Assembly: GCF_028293835.1 (NCBI RefSeq)
Contig: NZ_JAQGNX010000098.1
Location: forward strand, 1-64,000
DNA: 64,000 nt
DNA from: Pseudomonas sp.
GTDB taxonomy: Bacteria > Pseudomonadota > Gammaproteobacteria > Pseudomonadales > Pseudomonadaceae
Direction: 5' to 3'
The notes under the pieces were generated by a model. That model searched no databases. It saw nothing but the letters and a program-made list of their open reading frames with translations, and was not told where the DNA came from. Positions 36,488-45,677 of the stretch are shown in pieces (the stretch's first letter is position 1; each line of letters opens with the position of its first letter). The position numbers and the translations under genes are program-made.

Positions 36488-37321
36488 ATGGACAGCAACA
36501 CTGGCTGGCGGGAACAGCTGCGCATCATCATTTTCCAGACTGATACCGTAGCAGGCCGGCGCTTCGACACCGCTCTGTTATTGATCATCCTGGCCAGCCT
36601 TTTCATTGTAATTATCGACAGTATCGACACCATTCACCGCCACTACACGGACTTGTTCGCTTACATCGAATGGGGCTTCACCATCGTATTTGCTGTCGAG
36701 TATGCCCTGCGCTTGTACTGTTCGCCAAAACCGATGCGCTACGCCTTCAGCTTTTACGGACTGGTGGACCTGCTGGCGATTGTGCCGGGAATTCTTGCTC
36801 TGTATTACTCTGATGCACAATATTTGATGATCATCCGGATAATCCGGATGCTGCGAATATTCCGAGTGCTCAAGCTCATTCCCTACCTCAAGCAAGCCAA
36901 TTTCCTACTATCAGCACTGCGCGGCAGCAAGCAAAAAATCATCGTGTTTCTCGCCACCGTCTCCACCCTGGTGATCGTGTTCGGCACGGTGATGTATGTG
37001 ATTGAAGGACCCGAAAATGGTTATACCAGCATCCCGGTGGGCATCTATTGGGCCATCGTTACGCTGACCACCGTGGGCTTTGGTGACATCGTGCCGAAGA
37101 CGCCAGTGGGACAAATGCTGGCCTCACTGTTGATGATCATGGGTTATTCAATCATCGCTGTGCCTACCGGTATTTTTACCGCAGAGCTGGCCAATGCCAT
37201 GCGCGCAGGACAGCTCGAACATGAGTGCCCGGTGTGCGCCAAGACAAACCATGAAAACGAGGCGTCGTTCTGCGCCCGTTGCGGTAACGCGCTGTTCTCT
37301 AAAACGGAGGAACAGGCATAA
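36488..37321 (+). CDS. Voltage-gated-type potassium channel with C-terminal zinc ribbon
   Basis: A 277-residue six-helix ion channel. The S4-like helix has Arg at every third position (IIRIIRMLRIFRVLKLIPYL), the pore has the potassium filter TVGFGD near residue 195, and S6 is MLASLLMIMGYSIIAVPTGI. Past residue 245 comes a cytosolic tail with two CxxC knuckles, CPVC and CARC, 13 residues apart, a likely zinc ribbon. It follows the urea transporter by 45 bases and could be cotranscribed. The start is preceded by CGGATAGC rather than a strong ribosome site. Confidence 0.9.
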   Translation: MDSNTGWREQLRIIIFQTDTVAGRRFDTALLLIILASLFIVIIDSIDTIHRHYTDLFAYIEWGFTIVFAVEYALRLYCSPKPMRYAFSFYGLVDLLAIVPGILALYYSDAQYLMIIRIIRMLRIFRVLKLIPYLKQANFLLSALRGSKQKIIVFLATVSTLVIVFGTVMYVIEGPENGYTSIPVGIYWAIVTLTTVGFGDIVPKTPVGQMLASLLMIMGYSIIAVPTGIFTAELANAMRAGQLEHECPVCAKTNHENEASFCARCGNALFSKTEEQA

Positions 37322-37339
37322 GCAAATCCCTTTTAAGTA

Positions 37340-37369
37340 TTTAAATGCCCCGCTGCACCCGGCTATAGT
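37340..37369 (+). promoter_or_regulatory. Candidate sbp promoter
   Basis: A possible -35 TTTAAA (37340-37345) and -10 TATAGT (37364-37369) with an 18-base spacer lie 77 bases before the sbp start. No CysB site was recognised by eye. Confidence 0.35.
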
Positions 37370-37445
37370 CGCGCGCTACTGTCGGTTGGGCATGCCGCCG
37401 GGCACATTAACTAAGCCTTACCTCAATTCGAACAAGGAATTCATC

Positions 37446-38444
37446 GTGAAGACACTCTTTGGCGCCTCACTATTGGCCGTCGGCCTGGCCTTCGCCAGCG
37501 CGGCCCAGGCTGCCCCCGCCCTGCTCAATGTCTCCTATGACGTGATGCGTGACTTCTATAAAGATTACAACAGCGCCTTCCAGAAACACTGGCAAGCCGA
37601 GCACAACGAGAACATCACCTTGCAGATGTCCTTCGGTGGCTCAAGCAAACAGGCACGCTCAGTGATCGATGGCCTGCCGGCCGACGTAATCACCATGAAC
37701 ATGGCCACTGACATCAACGCCTTGGCCGACAATGGCAAGCTGATCCCGGAGAACTGGGTCACCCGCTTGCCCAACCACAGCGCGCCGTTTACCTCGGCAA
37801 CAGTGTTCATTGTGCGCAAGGGCAACCCCAAGGCGTTGAAGGATTGGAACGATCTGGTCAAGGATGGCGTGCAGGTGATCGTGCCTAACCCGAAAACATC
37901 AGGCAATGGCCGCTATACCTACCTATCGGCATGGGGCTATAGCTTGGAAAACGGCGGCGACGAAGCCGCTGCTAAACAATTCGTCGGCAAATTGTTTGCC
38001 AATGTCCCGGTACTCGATACGGGCGGTCGCGGCGCTACCACAACGTTCATGACCAACCAGATTGGCGATGTATTGGTAACCTTCGAAAACGAAGCAGAAA
38101 TGATAGCCAAGGAGTTCGGCCGCGATCAGTTCGAAGTGATCTACCCAAGCGTGTCCGCCGAAGCCGAGCCGCCGGTGAGCGTGGTGGATAAAGTCGTCGA
38201 CAAGAAAGGCACCCGCGCCGCCGCCGAGGAATACCTGAAATACCTGTGGTCTCCCGAAGGCCAGGAAATCGCCGCCGCCAACTACCTGCGCCCGCGTGAT
38301 CCAGCCGTGCTGGCGAAATATGCTGATCGCTTCCCTAAAGTAGAGTTTCTATCGGTAGAGAAGACGTTTGGTGACTGGCGTACCGTGCAGAAGACCCACT
38401 TTGGTGACGGTGGGATATTCGACCAGATTTATTCGGGTAAGTAG
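37446..38444 (+). CDS. sbp: Periplasmic sulfate-binding protein
   Basis: A 332-residue solute-binding protein for sulfate or thiosulfate ABC import. The signal peptide is about 21 residues (LLAVGLAFASAAQA). Mature-protein landmarks of the Sbp/CysP family are NVSYDVMRDFYKDYN, QMSFGGSSKQARSVIDGL, IVPNPKTSGNGRYTYL and RGATTTFM. The GTG at 37446 follows CAAGGAATTCATC. The open frame extends upstream into the channel gene but lacks a signal peptide there. The permease and ATPase genes (cysT, cysW, cysA) do not follow, so this copy is an orphan in this window. Confidence 0.93.
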   Translation: MKTLFGASLLAVGLAFASAAQAAPALLNVSYDVMRDFYKDYNSAFQKHWQAEHNENITLQMSFGGSSKQARSVIDGLPADVITMNMATDINALADNGKLIPENWVTRLPNHSAPFTSATVFIVRKGNPKALKDWNDLVKDGVQVIVPNPKTSGNGRYTYLSAWGYSLENGGDEAAAKQFVGKLFANVPVLDTGGRGATTTFMTNQIGDVLVTFENEAEMIAKEFGRDQFEVIYPSVSAEAEPPVSVVDKVVDKKGTRAAAEEYLKYLWSPEGQEIAAANYLRPRDPAVLAKYADRFPKVEFLSVEKTFGDWRTVQKTHFGDGGIFDQIYSGK

Positions 38445-38462
38445 GCTTGGCAATACGGAACC

Positions 38463-38489
38463 ATGGCGACCAACCATCCCGGTCGCCAT
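38463..38489 (+). terminator. Hairpin after sbp
   Basis: ATGGCGACC (38463-38471) pairs with GGTCGCCAT (38481-38489) around a 9-base loop, 19 bases after the sbp stop. There is no T run, so termination is inferred from position. The region 38490-38590 is AT-richer and holds nothing else I can name. Confidence 0.5.
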
Positions 38490-38590
38490 CCACCTAAAGA
38501 ACTATAGCCCTTGAGATGCCAAAAATACTTCCGTGTTATAGCTAAGAATCGTGGTTCTGGCGCAACTAAGATATACCTTTCAATTATCTT

Positions 38591-38782
38591 TCACTGCAGA
38601 AGCTGTGTTTTGACGTAGGACTTGGCTAACTGAGAAAGAGTCCCGGACCGCCCCAGTGGGCGAGGCACGAAATGCATCGCGCTCGTACACACATGCATTT
38701 CATCGACCATCTTCACCACAACCTTCAATAACGCCTCATTCATTGACCACTGTTGCGCTTGCGGTCCATACCACGTTATCAA
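38591..38782 (-). CDS. Uncertain short frame, possible out-of-frame tail of the next gene
   Basis: A 63-codon frame that starts with TTG and contains MNEALLKVVVKMVDEM. Third positions look moderately GC-rich, as in real genes. Read upstream without the TTG, the same frame runs into the end of the 38791-39369 gene at the AAAAGGAGGAG stretch, one base out of register. It could be a coupled small gene, the displaced C-terminus of a frameshifted gene, or chance. No homologue is recognised. Confidence 0.2.
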   Translation of the reverse strand: MITWYGPQAQQWSMNEALLKVVVKMVDEMHVCTSAMHFVPRPLGRSGTLSQLAKSYVKTQLLQ

Positions 38783-38790
38783 TATTGAAA

Positions 38791-39369
38791 CTATCTCCTC
38801 CTTTTGATACTGAAAATCACACGCCGAACTTCCTCTACGGGTAGGCGCACGGTTATAAGCTCGGCATTCTTGGCACCTAATATAAATATCGAATCGAATT
38901 CGCCTTCTGATTTACTTGCTTGCCAAACCACTTCAACCGATCCGTTTATCAAGTAATGTTTAACCACAGAAGTGCAGTCCATTTTCAAAAGCGAACGTTG
39001 GCGCCGCAACTCCTTCTGCTCTTCGCCATTGAGGCCTTTGCTAGACAACAAGCCATATATCAAGCGATAGTCGTCGGCCACAGAGGATAAGGATTCAAAC
39101 CTGCCCGTCTGATCACCCCACGGCCGCGCTGCTAAAGGGTGCAGGCCTATGTATCCATGCCTCCCAAAACTGGCGACAAAGCCTTCCCCACTCAACAGTG
39201 CTTCTGGCTTAGCGGGCAAGTTAAACTGATAGTTTGAAAAATAAACGGGAGTGAAGGGGCCTTCTTGATATTGAATATTAACAAGGGCTGGCGCTGTATA
39301 GTCACATGTTTCAGCCGCAGCATAACAAGCAAAAACCATTAGAAAACCCATCAACGCCCATTGTTTCAT
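38791..39369 (-). CDS. Secreted protein of unknown function
   Basis: A 192-residue protein with a signal peptide (KQWALMGFLMVFACYAAAE) and a mature part of mixed strands and helices starting TCDYTAPALVNIQYQ. GGAGG lies six bases before the ATG at 39369, which fixes this start; the frame is open further upstream but unsupported. Codon use looks AT-richer than that of its neighbours, a hint of transfer. The end, SIKRRR, falls on tandem AGG codons in a short homopolymer, and both other frames stay open past it, so the C-terminus is uncertain. Function not recognised. Confidence 0.65.
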   Translation of the reverse strand: MKQWALMGFLMVFACYAAAETCDYTAPALVNIQYQEGPFTPVYFSNYQFNLPAKPEALLSGEGFVASFGRHGYIGLHPLAARPWGDQTGRFESLSSVADDYRLIYGLLSSKGLNGEEQKELRRQRSLLKMDCTSVVKHYLINGSVEVVWQASKSEGEFDSIFILGAKNAELITVRLPVEEVRRVIFSIKRRR

Positions 39370-39495
39370 GCACATCCTCCACACATTTAATGATCGACAT
39401 TTGTCGACACGAAAAACAGAAGCTGGAATTTGAACTGTGTAAATAAGTAAGTAAAGCAAAGACCGCGTAGGAAACATCTGATAATCATGTAAGAA

Positions 39496-39521
39496 TAAAA
39501 ACGGCGACCTTGGGTCGCCGT
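39496..39521 (-). terminator. Rho-independent terminator of the lipoprotein gene
   Basis: On the minus strand, ACGGCGACC and GGTCGCCGT (9-bp stem, arms 39513-39521 and 39501-39509) enclose a very short loop and are followed by TTTTT. It lies 13 bases after the lipoprotein stop. Confidence 0.85.
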
Positions 39522-39533
39522 ATTTATGTGGTC

Positions 39534-39935
39534 CTACTGCCCAAACTGCCGACTCAACCCTGGCGGCACGCCAGTCGCGTCTGTACCTTGCCATGGCCCA
39601 TTACGCGCTGTTGACCAACTCCAGCCATCGCTCCAGCGGTAATAAGTGCGCTGGCGGTAGAAGGTGTCGGTTTGGTCTTCCAGCACGTACACCCCAAGCT
39701 TCGAATCCCAGTGGCAGTTGCCACCCGGTGGCGGGGCGAAGTGTGCAGAGGTCTGTGGCCCGGCCGGTGCCGGATGTTGCGGCGTTGGCTGCGGCGCTTT
39801 GTACGGTTTACTCGGTGTAGACGTGCCCGGCTGCGGTGGAATCGGTTCGCTGCTTTGCGGCGCCGGTGGTTGCACCGCACAAGCACTCAAGACCAACACC
39901 AGACTCAACAAGGTAATGCGTGCGACGGCGCTCAT
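39534..39935 (-). CDS. Proline-rich lipoprotein of unknown function
   Basis: A 133-residue protein with a lipoprotein signal and lipobox LSAC (Cys at residue 19). A low-complexity Pro, Gln and Ser linker follows (residues 22-70). A compact C-terminal module is rich in Trp and Tyr (NCHWDSKLGVYVLED; YYRWSDGWSWSTARNGPW). The plan suggests an envelope lipoprotein with a small aromatic domain reaching the periplasm or surface. It follows ccmI by 28 bases and may be the last gene of that transcript, closed by the terminator at 39496-39521. No function assigned. Confidence 0.8.
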   Translation of the reverse strand: MSAVARITLLSLVLVLSACAVQPPAPQSSEPIPPQPGTSTPSKPYKAPQPTPQHPAPAGPQTSAHFAPPPGGNCHWDSKLGVYVLEDQTDTFYRQRTYYRWSDGWSWSTARNGPWQGTDATGVPPGLSRQFGQ

Positions 39936-39963
39936 GGTCTTCTCTTTTTAAGGGTCCGGCTAT

Positions 39964-41199
39964 CTAGTGGTCAGGGCTATCGATCGTCAGCGCTTGCATG
40001 GCGGTGGTGCTGCTGGCCAGCGGTGCGCTACGGCCAATCCATTCACCCGTCGTGGCTTGGCCGGCGCGGGATATGCGCGCAACCAGTTGGACTTCAGGAA
40101 AGTTCGACAGTTTCAGTTGTGGCATCATCGCATCGGCGTCGGCCAGCTCGACCTCAGCGGGCAGATCAGCCACGGTCAGGCGCTTGACCGCCAGCGGCAT
40201 CGGCGGACCGGATGTGGCGCGGGCGAAAATGAATACGCTGTCGCCAGGCTGGACGTTAGCCTTGAGCGCTGCCGCGAGGTCCACCCGAACCTTGAGCAGT
40301 GCCGGCAGCTTGCTCTCAACTGCGGGCTTTTCTGCTGCTTTGATCGGGGCCACGGGTGCGGCCGCTAGTTGAGCGCCACTGCCCAGCTTGTCGGCAGCAC
40401 GGGCAATTCCGCCTTCCAATGCCGAGCGGGATGGGTCATCGGCCGGCAACACCGCCAGCAAGCGGTTCCAGTAATCCATGGCTTGTTGATAGCGCTCGCT
40501 TTCGAAGGCAGCAATGCCCAGCAGACCGAGGCTGGTGACTTCTTTAGGGTCGGCAAGAAGTGCCTCGCTGGTCAACGCCTGAACCTGCGGTGAAAACTGC
40601 TTGTTACCCGCGAAATACAGCGCCTGGGCCCATTGTCCAAGCAATTCTGGCTGACGACCGGCCAACGCAACCGAGCGCTCAAACATACTCGCCGCATCTG
40701 CTGGCCGGTCCTGGGCCATGTAAGCGCGGGCCAGGAAGTACAAACCTTCCGCCGAATCCGGCTGGGCTTTCACCGCACGTTCAAGACGTTTGGATATTTC
40801 ATCCAACGACGTAGGAGCCTGAGCGAATTCACGGCTCAGTTCGACCTTATCGCTGGCGCCGTAATGCAGATACATCGCCATGCCCAGCACCGGCACCATC
40901 ACCGCTGCCAAGAGTGGCCACGACTTGCCCAGACGCGCAGTGCGTGGCACATCGGCGCCTTCCGTGTCAGCCAGCAGCTCACGCGCTGCTTCGGCACGGC
41001 CGGAATTCATCTGGGCTGCAGAGAGCACACCCTCTTCCTGCTGACCCTCCAGCTCGGCCACACGCTCCTGATACAGGGCAACGTTGAGTGCGGTACGGTC
41101 CTCTTCGCTTTGAGCGCGGCGACCACGCAAAACAGGGATTAACAAGAAACTCAGGGCCACCAGCAACAGCAGGCCGGCAGCTAGCCAGAAATCAATCAT
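39964..41199 (-). CDS. ccmI: Cytochrome c biogenesis protein CcmI
   Basis: A 411-residue apocytochrome chaperone of the CcmFHI heme ligation complex. Two N-terminal membrane helices ([21 protein letters not shown] and, near residue 95, [18 protein letters not shown]) flank a cytosolic leucine-zipper-like loop. TPR repeats follow in the periplasm ([20 protein letters not shown]). A further beta-rich domain makes up residues 290-411. It overlaps ccmH by four bases. Confidence 0.93.
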   Translation of the reverse strand: MIDFWLAAGLLLLVALSFLLIPVLRGRRAQSEEDRTALNVALYQERVAELEGQQEEGVLSAAQMNSGRAEAARELLADTEGADVPRTARLGKSWPLLAAVMVPVLGMAMYLHYGASDKVELSREFAQAPTSLDEISKRLERAVKAQPDSAEGLYFLARAYMAQDRPADAASMFERSVALAGRQPELLGQWAQALYFAGNKQFSPQVQALTSEALLADPKEVTSLGLLGIAAFESERYQQAMDYWNRLLAVLPADDPSRSALEGGIARAADKLGSGAQLAAAPVAPIKAAEKPAVESKLPALLKVRVDLAAALKANVQPGDSVFIFARATSGPPMPLAVKRLTVADLPAEVELADADAMMPQLKLSNFPEVQLVARISRAGQATTGEWIGRSAPLASSTTAMQALTIDSPDH

Positions 41200-41666
41200 T
41201 CGTGGGGTTTATCCAACAGGTGGGCGAGGCGCTGACGCTCCTCGTCGGAAAGAACGTCTGCATTCTCGGCACGCTGGCCGCGTCGGCGTGTAACCATGAT
41301 GCCAATCACCAACACGCCGCCTAGCAGCAAGCCAGCAGGGCCGAACCACAGCAACCATGTACCGGAGTTGAGTGCCGGCTTATACCGCACAAAATCACCA
41401 TAGCGATCGACCATGAAATCGATGATTTGCTGATTGCTCTGGCCTTCGCCCAACATCCGATAGATCTCTTTGCGCAGGTCGGCCGCAATTGGCGCGTTGG
41501 AATCGGCGATGTCCTGGTTCTGACATTTCGGGCAACGCAGCTCCCGGGTCAGCTCGGCGTAGCGTGCCCGCTCGGCCTCGTCCCGGAACTCGTAAGAATC
41601 AATGGCGGCCTGCGCGACCCCGGCCAGGCCCACACTTAAAACCGCAGCCACGAACCAACGCTTCAT
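41196..41666 (-). CDS. ccmH: Cytochrome c biogenesis protein CcmH
   Basis: A 156-residue periplasmic thiol protein with signal peptide, the redox motif LRCPKCQNQ that handles apocytochrome cysteines, and a C-terminal membrane helix ([21 protein letters not shown]). This is the short CcmH form, with the TPR part in separate ccmI, as usual in Pseudomonas. Four-base overlaps join it to ccmG and ccmI. Confidence 0.95.
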   Translation of the reverse strand: MKRWFVAAVLSVGLAGVAQAAIDSYEFRDEAERARYAELTRELRCPKCQNQDIADSNAPIAADLRKEIYRMLGEGQSNQQIIDFMVDRYGDFVRYKPALNSGTWLLWFGPAGLLLGGVLVIGIMVTRRRGQRAENADVLSDEERQRLAHLLDKPHE

Positions 41667-42199
41667 GGCTTGGCCTCATCCACCAGACCTTGATACAAGC
41701 CGGCCAGTTGCTCGCGCCATACCACGTCATCGATCACTCCGACGTGCTTGTAACGAATCACGCCTTTGCTGTCGATCAGGAAGGTTTCCGGCGCACCGTA
41801 CACGCCCAGGTTCAGACCGAGACCACCCGCTTCATCGTTGATGTTGATTTGATAAGGGTTCTGAAAGTCCTTCAGCCATTTCAGCGCATCGACGTTGACG
41901 TCCTTGTAGTTGATGCCATAGATCACCACGCCTTGCTGCGCCAGCCTGGTCAACACCGGATGCTCAACCCGGCAAGAGATGCACCAGGTGCCCCATACAT
42001 TGACCAAGGCCGGTTTACCCAGCAAATCGGCCTGGGTAAGCGGTTTGCCGCCTTGCACCGACGGCAAGGAGAATGCCGGGAATTGCTTGCCGATCATTGC
42101 CGATGGCAGCTCCGCAGGGTCAAGGTACAGGCCGCGATAGAGAAAACCCGCCATTCCCAGAAACAACAGCAACGGCACTAACAGAATCCAACGCTTCAT
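41663..42199 (-). CDS. dsbE: Thiol:disulfide interchange protein CcmG/DsbE
   Basis: A membrane-anchored thioredoxin-like reductant for the cytochrome c pathway, 178 residues. It has an N-terminal anchor (WILLVPLLLFLGMAGFLYRGL), then a thioredoxin fold with the active site WGTWCISCRVEHP and the cis-Pro region GVYGAPETFLID typical of DsbE. It overlaps ccmF and ccmH by four bases each. Confidence 0.96.
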   Translation of the reverse strand: MKRWILLVPLLLFLGMAGFLYRGLYLDPAELPSAMIGKQFPAFSLPSVQGGKPLTQADLLGKPALVNVWGTWCISCRVEHPVLTRLAQQGVVIYGINYKDVNVDALKWLKDFQNPYQININDEAGGLGLNLGVYGAPETFLIDSKGVIRYKHVGVIDDVVWREQLAGLYQGLVDEAKP

Positions 42200-44166
42200 G
42201 CCGTGGCTCCCAATCCCAGCGCTTCACGCACTTTGCTTTTGACTTTGACTCGGTAACGACGATCCGTGGCAGCCAGCACACCACCCAACCCGGTGAATAA
42301 CCCGCCGAACCAGATCCAGCGCACAAACGGCTTGACGTGCAGGCGTACAGCCCATGCGCCGTTTTCCAGCGGTTCGCCAAGGGCGACGTACAGGTCACGG
42401 CCAAAACCGGCATCGATACCCGCTTCGGTCATCATTGATTGCTGCACGGTATACAAGCGTTTTTCCGGATGCAGCAGCGCCACTTGTTTACCGCCTTCCA
42501 GCACCCGAATAGTGCCTTGGTCAGCTGTGAAGTTCGGCCCTTGAATATGTTTGGCGCCCTCGAACTGGAACACATAACCGCCCAAGTACAACTCGTCACC
42601 CGGCGCCATCCGTAAATCCCGCTGCGCGCTGTTTGAACTGGAAAGCACCACGCCTAACGCGCACACCGCGATGCCAACGTGGGCGACTTGCATGCCCCAG
42701 TAACTGTGGGTCAAGCCACGTACGCCTTTGATCAAACCTTTGTGACGAGTCTTGTCCAGGATGTCACGCACACCGGCCAGCAAGACCCACGCAGCCAGCA
42801 TGAAGACCGCCAGCGAACCCCATTGCGTATCGTGCAGCACGAAAGCAGCGAGTCCCGCCATTACCGCGCTGCCGACCAATACCGGCGCCAACATGCCCGC
42901 CAGCCATTTCACCGGGGTGTCTTTCCAGCGGACCAATACGCCGATGGCCATCACCGCCATCAGCAACCCCATCAACGGTACGAACAACGCGTTGAAGTAC
43001 GGCGGGCCCACCGACATCTTCGCCCCGCTCAATGCGTCCACTGCCAGCGGGTACAAGGTGCCCAGCAGAATCATCGACGCGGCGACCACCAGGATCAGGT
43101 TATTACCCAGCAGTAACGTTTCACGCGACCACAATGAGAACCCTACATGGCTTTTGACCACTGGCGCGCGGAAGGCGAACAAGGTCAGTGATCCACCGAC
43201 CACGATCAGCAGGAAAATCAGAATAAACACGCCACGGGCGGGGTCAGATGCGAACGCGTGCACCGAGGTGAGCACCCCGGAACGAACCAGAAAAGTGCCC
43301 AACAAGCTCAGCGAGAAGGCGGCAATCGCCAACAACACCGTCCAGCTTTTGAACACACCGCGTTTTTCCGTGACCGCCAGCGAGTGAATTAACGCGGTGC
43401 CCACCAACCATGGCATGAACGAGGCATTTTCCACCGGGTCCCAGAACCACCAGCCGCCCCAGCCCAGTTCGTAGTAAGCCCACCAGGAGCCTAGCGTGAT
43501 ACCGACACCCAGGAACGCCCAGGCAATAATCGTCCATGGCCGCGACCAGCGCGCCCATGCCGCATCCAGACGTCCGCCGAGCAACGCCGCAATGGCAAAC
43601 GCGAAGGCTACTGAAAATCCGACATAGCCCATGTACAACATCGGCGGATGCACGATCAGGCCAATGTCCTGCAACAACGGGTTGAGGTCGTGACCGTCTG
43701 CCGGGATTTGCGGCAGGAGCCGCGAAAACGGGTTGGAGGTAAGGATCAGGAACAGCAGGAAGCCGACGCTGATCATGCCCATGACCGCCAATACACGCGC
43801 CAACATCACCTGCGGCAGTTGTCGCGAGAAGATCGACACCGCGAACGTCCAGCCGCCGAGAATCAATGCCCACAGCAGCAATGATCCTTCGTGCGCGCCC
43901 CACACAGCACTGAATTTGAAGTACCACGGCAAGGCGCTGTTGGAGTTATTAGCGACGTACCCCACCGAAAAGTCATCGGCCATGAACGAGTAAGTCAGGC
44001 ATCCAAAGGAAAACACCAGAAAGGCAAATTGTCCCCATGCAGCCGGCTGGGCCAGGCTCATCCACAAGCGGTCCCCGCGCCAGGCGCCGATCAAGGGCAC
44101 GCTGGCCTGCACGACGGCAAAGCACAGCGCCAGAATCATGGCCAGATGGCCGAGTTCGGGAATCAT
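42196..44166 (-). CDS. ccmF: Heme lyase CcmF
   Basis: A 656-residue, roughly 15-helix membrane protein that attaches heme to apocytochrome c. It carries the tryptophan-rich WWD heme-handling motif WGGWWFWDPVENASFMPWL (about residues 232-250) and conserved histidines in periplasmic loops, for example AVWGAHEGSLLLW and GLIVHPPMLYMGY. Length is typical. It starts 3 bases after ccmE and overlaps ccmG. Confidence 0.97.
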   Translation of the reverse strand: MIPELGHLAMILALCFAVVQASVPLIGAWRGDRLWMSLAQPAAWGQFAFLVFSFGCLTYSFMADDFSVGYVANNSNSALPWYFKFSAVWGAHEGSLLLWALILGGWTFAVSIFSRQLPQVMLARVLAVMGMISVGFLLFLILTSNPFSRLLPQIPADGHDLNPLLQDIGLIVHPPMLYMGYVGFSVAFAFAIAALLGGRLDAAWARWSRPWTIIAWAFLGVGITLGSWWAYYELGWGGWWFWDPVENASFMPWLVGTALIHSLAVTEKRGVFKSWTVLLAIAAFSLSLLGTFLVRSGVLTSVHAFASDPARGVFILIFLLIVVGGSLTLFAFRAPVVKSHVGFSLWSRETLLLGNNLILVVAASMILLGTLYPLAVDALSGAKMSVGPPYFNALFVPLMGLLMAVMAIGVLVRWKDTPVKWLAGMLAPVLVGSAVMAGLAAFVLHDTQWGSLAVFMLAAWVLLAGVRDILDKTRHKGLIKGVRGLTHSYWGMQVAHVGIAVCALGVVLSSSNSAQRDLRMAPGDELYLGGYVFQFEGAKHIQGPNFTADQGTIRVLEGGKQVALLHPEKRLYTVQQSMMTEAGIDAGFGRDLYVALGEPLENGAWAVRLHVKPFVRWIWFGGLFTGLGGVLAATDRRYRVKVKSKVREALGLGATA

Positions 44167-44169
44167 GGG

Positions 44170-44646
44170 TCAGCCCTGTTTGGATGGAATGGAGTTCGTC
44201 GACGCCGACACGGGTGCCGATTGGCCGCTGTCCTGCAGCGCTTTTTTGACTTCAGGCGGCATGTATTTTTCATCATGCTTGGCCAGCACTTCATCGGCGA
44301 CCACCACACCGTCAGCATTCAACTTGCCCAGGGCAACGATGCCCTGCCCTTCGCGGAACAGGTCCGGAAGAATGCCGCGATAAGTGATGGTGACTGACTT
44401 GTTGAAATCGGTGACGATGAACCTGACGTCCAGAGAATCGCCGGACCGCTGCAACGACCCCTTCTCGACCATGCCGCCGGCGCGAATACGCGCGTCGACC
44501 GGGGCTTCGCCGTTAGCGATCTGAGTCGGCGTATAGAACAGGTTTATGTTCTCCCGCAAGGCGCTCAAGGCCAGGGTCACGGCGATGCCGACCCCCGCCA
44601 GTATTCCAACGATGACCAACAGACGCTTTTTACGCAGCGGATTCAC
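44170..44646 (-). CDS. ccmE: Heme chaperone CcmE
   Basis: A 158-residue periplasmic heme carrier. It has an N-terminal anchor ([20 protein letters not shown]), an OB-fold barrel, and the heme-binding HDEKY motif ([13 protein letters not shown]) whose His bonds heme covalently. The start is a GTG overlapping the ccmD stop (GTGA). Confidence 0.96.
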   Translation of the reverse strand: MNPLRKKRLLVIVGILAGVGIAVTLALSALRENINLFYTPTQIANGEAPVDARIRAGGMVEKGSLQRSGDSLDVRFIVTDFNKSVTITYRGILPDLFREGQGIVALGKLNADGVVVADEVLAKHDEKYMPPEVKKALQDSGQSAPVSASTNSIPSKQG

Positions 44647-44819
44647 TTCTGATTCTCCCAGCGCAAACGTCGCGCCTCTTGTTGCAGGTAACGTCGACGG
44701 GCCATTAATGGCAGCGCCACGTTAAGCGCCAGGACCGACAGGCAAATGCCGTACGCCGACCAGACGTACAGGGCGTGATGCCCCATGGCCAGAAAATCGC
44801 TGAACGAGTCGAAACTCAC
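44643..44819 (-). CDS. ccmD: Heme exporter subunit CcmD
   Basis: A 58-residue single-helix protein read directly from the minus strand. It begins [20 protein letters not shown], has a hydrophobic helix ([19 protein letters not shown]), and ends in a basic, Gln and Glu-rich tail. This is the classic CcmD pattern. It helps release holo-CcmE from CcmC. The GTG start overlaps the ccmC stop, and its own stop overlaps the ccmE start. Confidence 0.92.
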   Translation of the reverse strand: MSFDSFSDFLAMGHHALYVWSAYGICLSVLALNVALPLMARRRYLQQEARRLRWENQK

Positions 44820-45601
44820 TGTACGACCCCTTTCTCTGATACCGGATTCAGGCTTTTTAGCACTTCGTCCTTGACCCAGCTACTACGGGCTTCGCGCTTG
44901 AGCACTTCAAGGCGCATGCGCAGTAACGCCACAGCACCGAAGAAACAGTAAAAGCCCACTACCGTAAACAGCAGAGGCAGCCACATCTCGGCAGGCATGT
45001 CCGGTTTTTTCGTGAGGCTGAAGGTCGCGCCCTGGTGCAGAGTGCTCCACCACTCCACTGAATACTTGATGATCGGAATGTTGACCACGCCGACGATGGC
45101 CAGTACCGCACAGGCTTTCGCGGCACTGTCACGATTAGTAATGGCGTGGCCCAGGGCAATCAGGCCGAAGTAGAGAAACAGCAGAATAAGCATCGAGGTC
45201 AGGCGCGCATCCCAGACCCACCATGAACCCCAGGTCGGCTTACCCCAAATAGCGCCGGTGACCAGCGCCAAGGCGGTCATCCATGCACCGACTGGCGCCG
45301 CGCATTGCAACGCGATATCGGCTATTTTCATTTTCCAGACCAAACCCACCACCCCTGCCACCGCCAACATGACGTAGCAGGACTGCGCGACCATGGCCGC
45401 CGGAACATGGATGTAAATGATCCGGAAGCTGTTGCCCTGCTGGTAATCCGGCGGCGCGAAGGCCAGCCCCCATACCAGACCTATGCCGATCAACAACACG
45501 GCGGCGATGCTCAGCCAGGGCAGCATGCGCCCGCTGATACTGTAAAACCATTTAGGTGAGCCCAGCTTATGAAACCAGGTCCAACTGATACTGCTTTTCA
45601 T
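44816..45601 (-). CDS. ccmC: Heme exporter/loading protein CcmC
   Basis: Loads heme onto CcmE. Six membrane helices, with the WWD motif [17 protein letters not shown] and histidines in [11 protein letters not shown] and STLHQGA. I prefer the ATG at 45601 (261 residues, AAAGG seven bases upstream, [19 protein letters not shown]) over in-frame ATGs at 45616 and 45646, because known CcmC proteins start close to [13 protein letters not shown]. Confidence 0.93.
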   Translation of the reverse strand: MKSSISWTWFHKLGSPKWFYSISGRMLPWLSIAAVLLIGIGLVWGLAFAPPDYQQGNSFRIIYIHVPAAMVAQSCYVMLAVAGVVGLVWKMKIADIALQCAAPVGAWMTALALVTGAIWGKPTWGSWWVWDARLTSMLILLFLYFGLIALGHAITNRDSAAKACAVLAIVGVVNIPIIKYSVEWWSTLHQGATFSLTKKPDMPAEMWLPLLFTVVGFYCFFGAVALLRMRLEVLKREARSSWVKDEVLKSLNPVSEKGVVQ

Positions 45602-45677
45602 CACGCTGCCTTTCATCACAATACTTTCAGGGTCTTTATCGATCATCGCCCTTCAGGTCGCGATGATCCAACCTCAA

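Noticed and set aside
38791..38805. Programmed -1 frameshifting at AAAAGGAGGAG as a firm call.
   Set aside because: The frame-0 codons AAA AGG do not form a good -1 slippery heptamer, and no homologue is known to me that shows which C-terminus is real.
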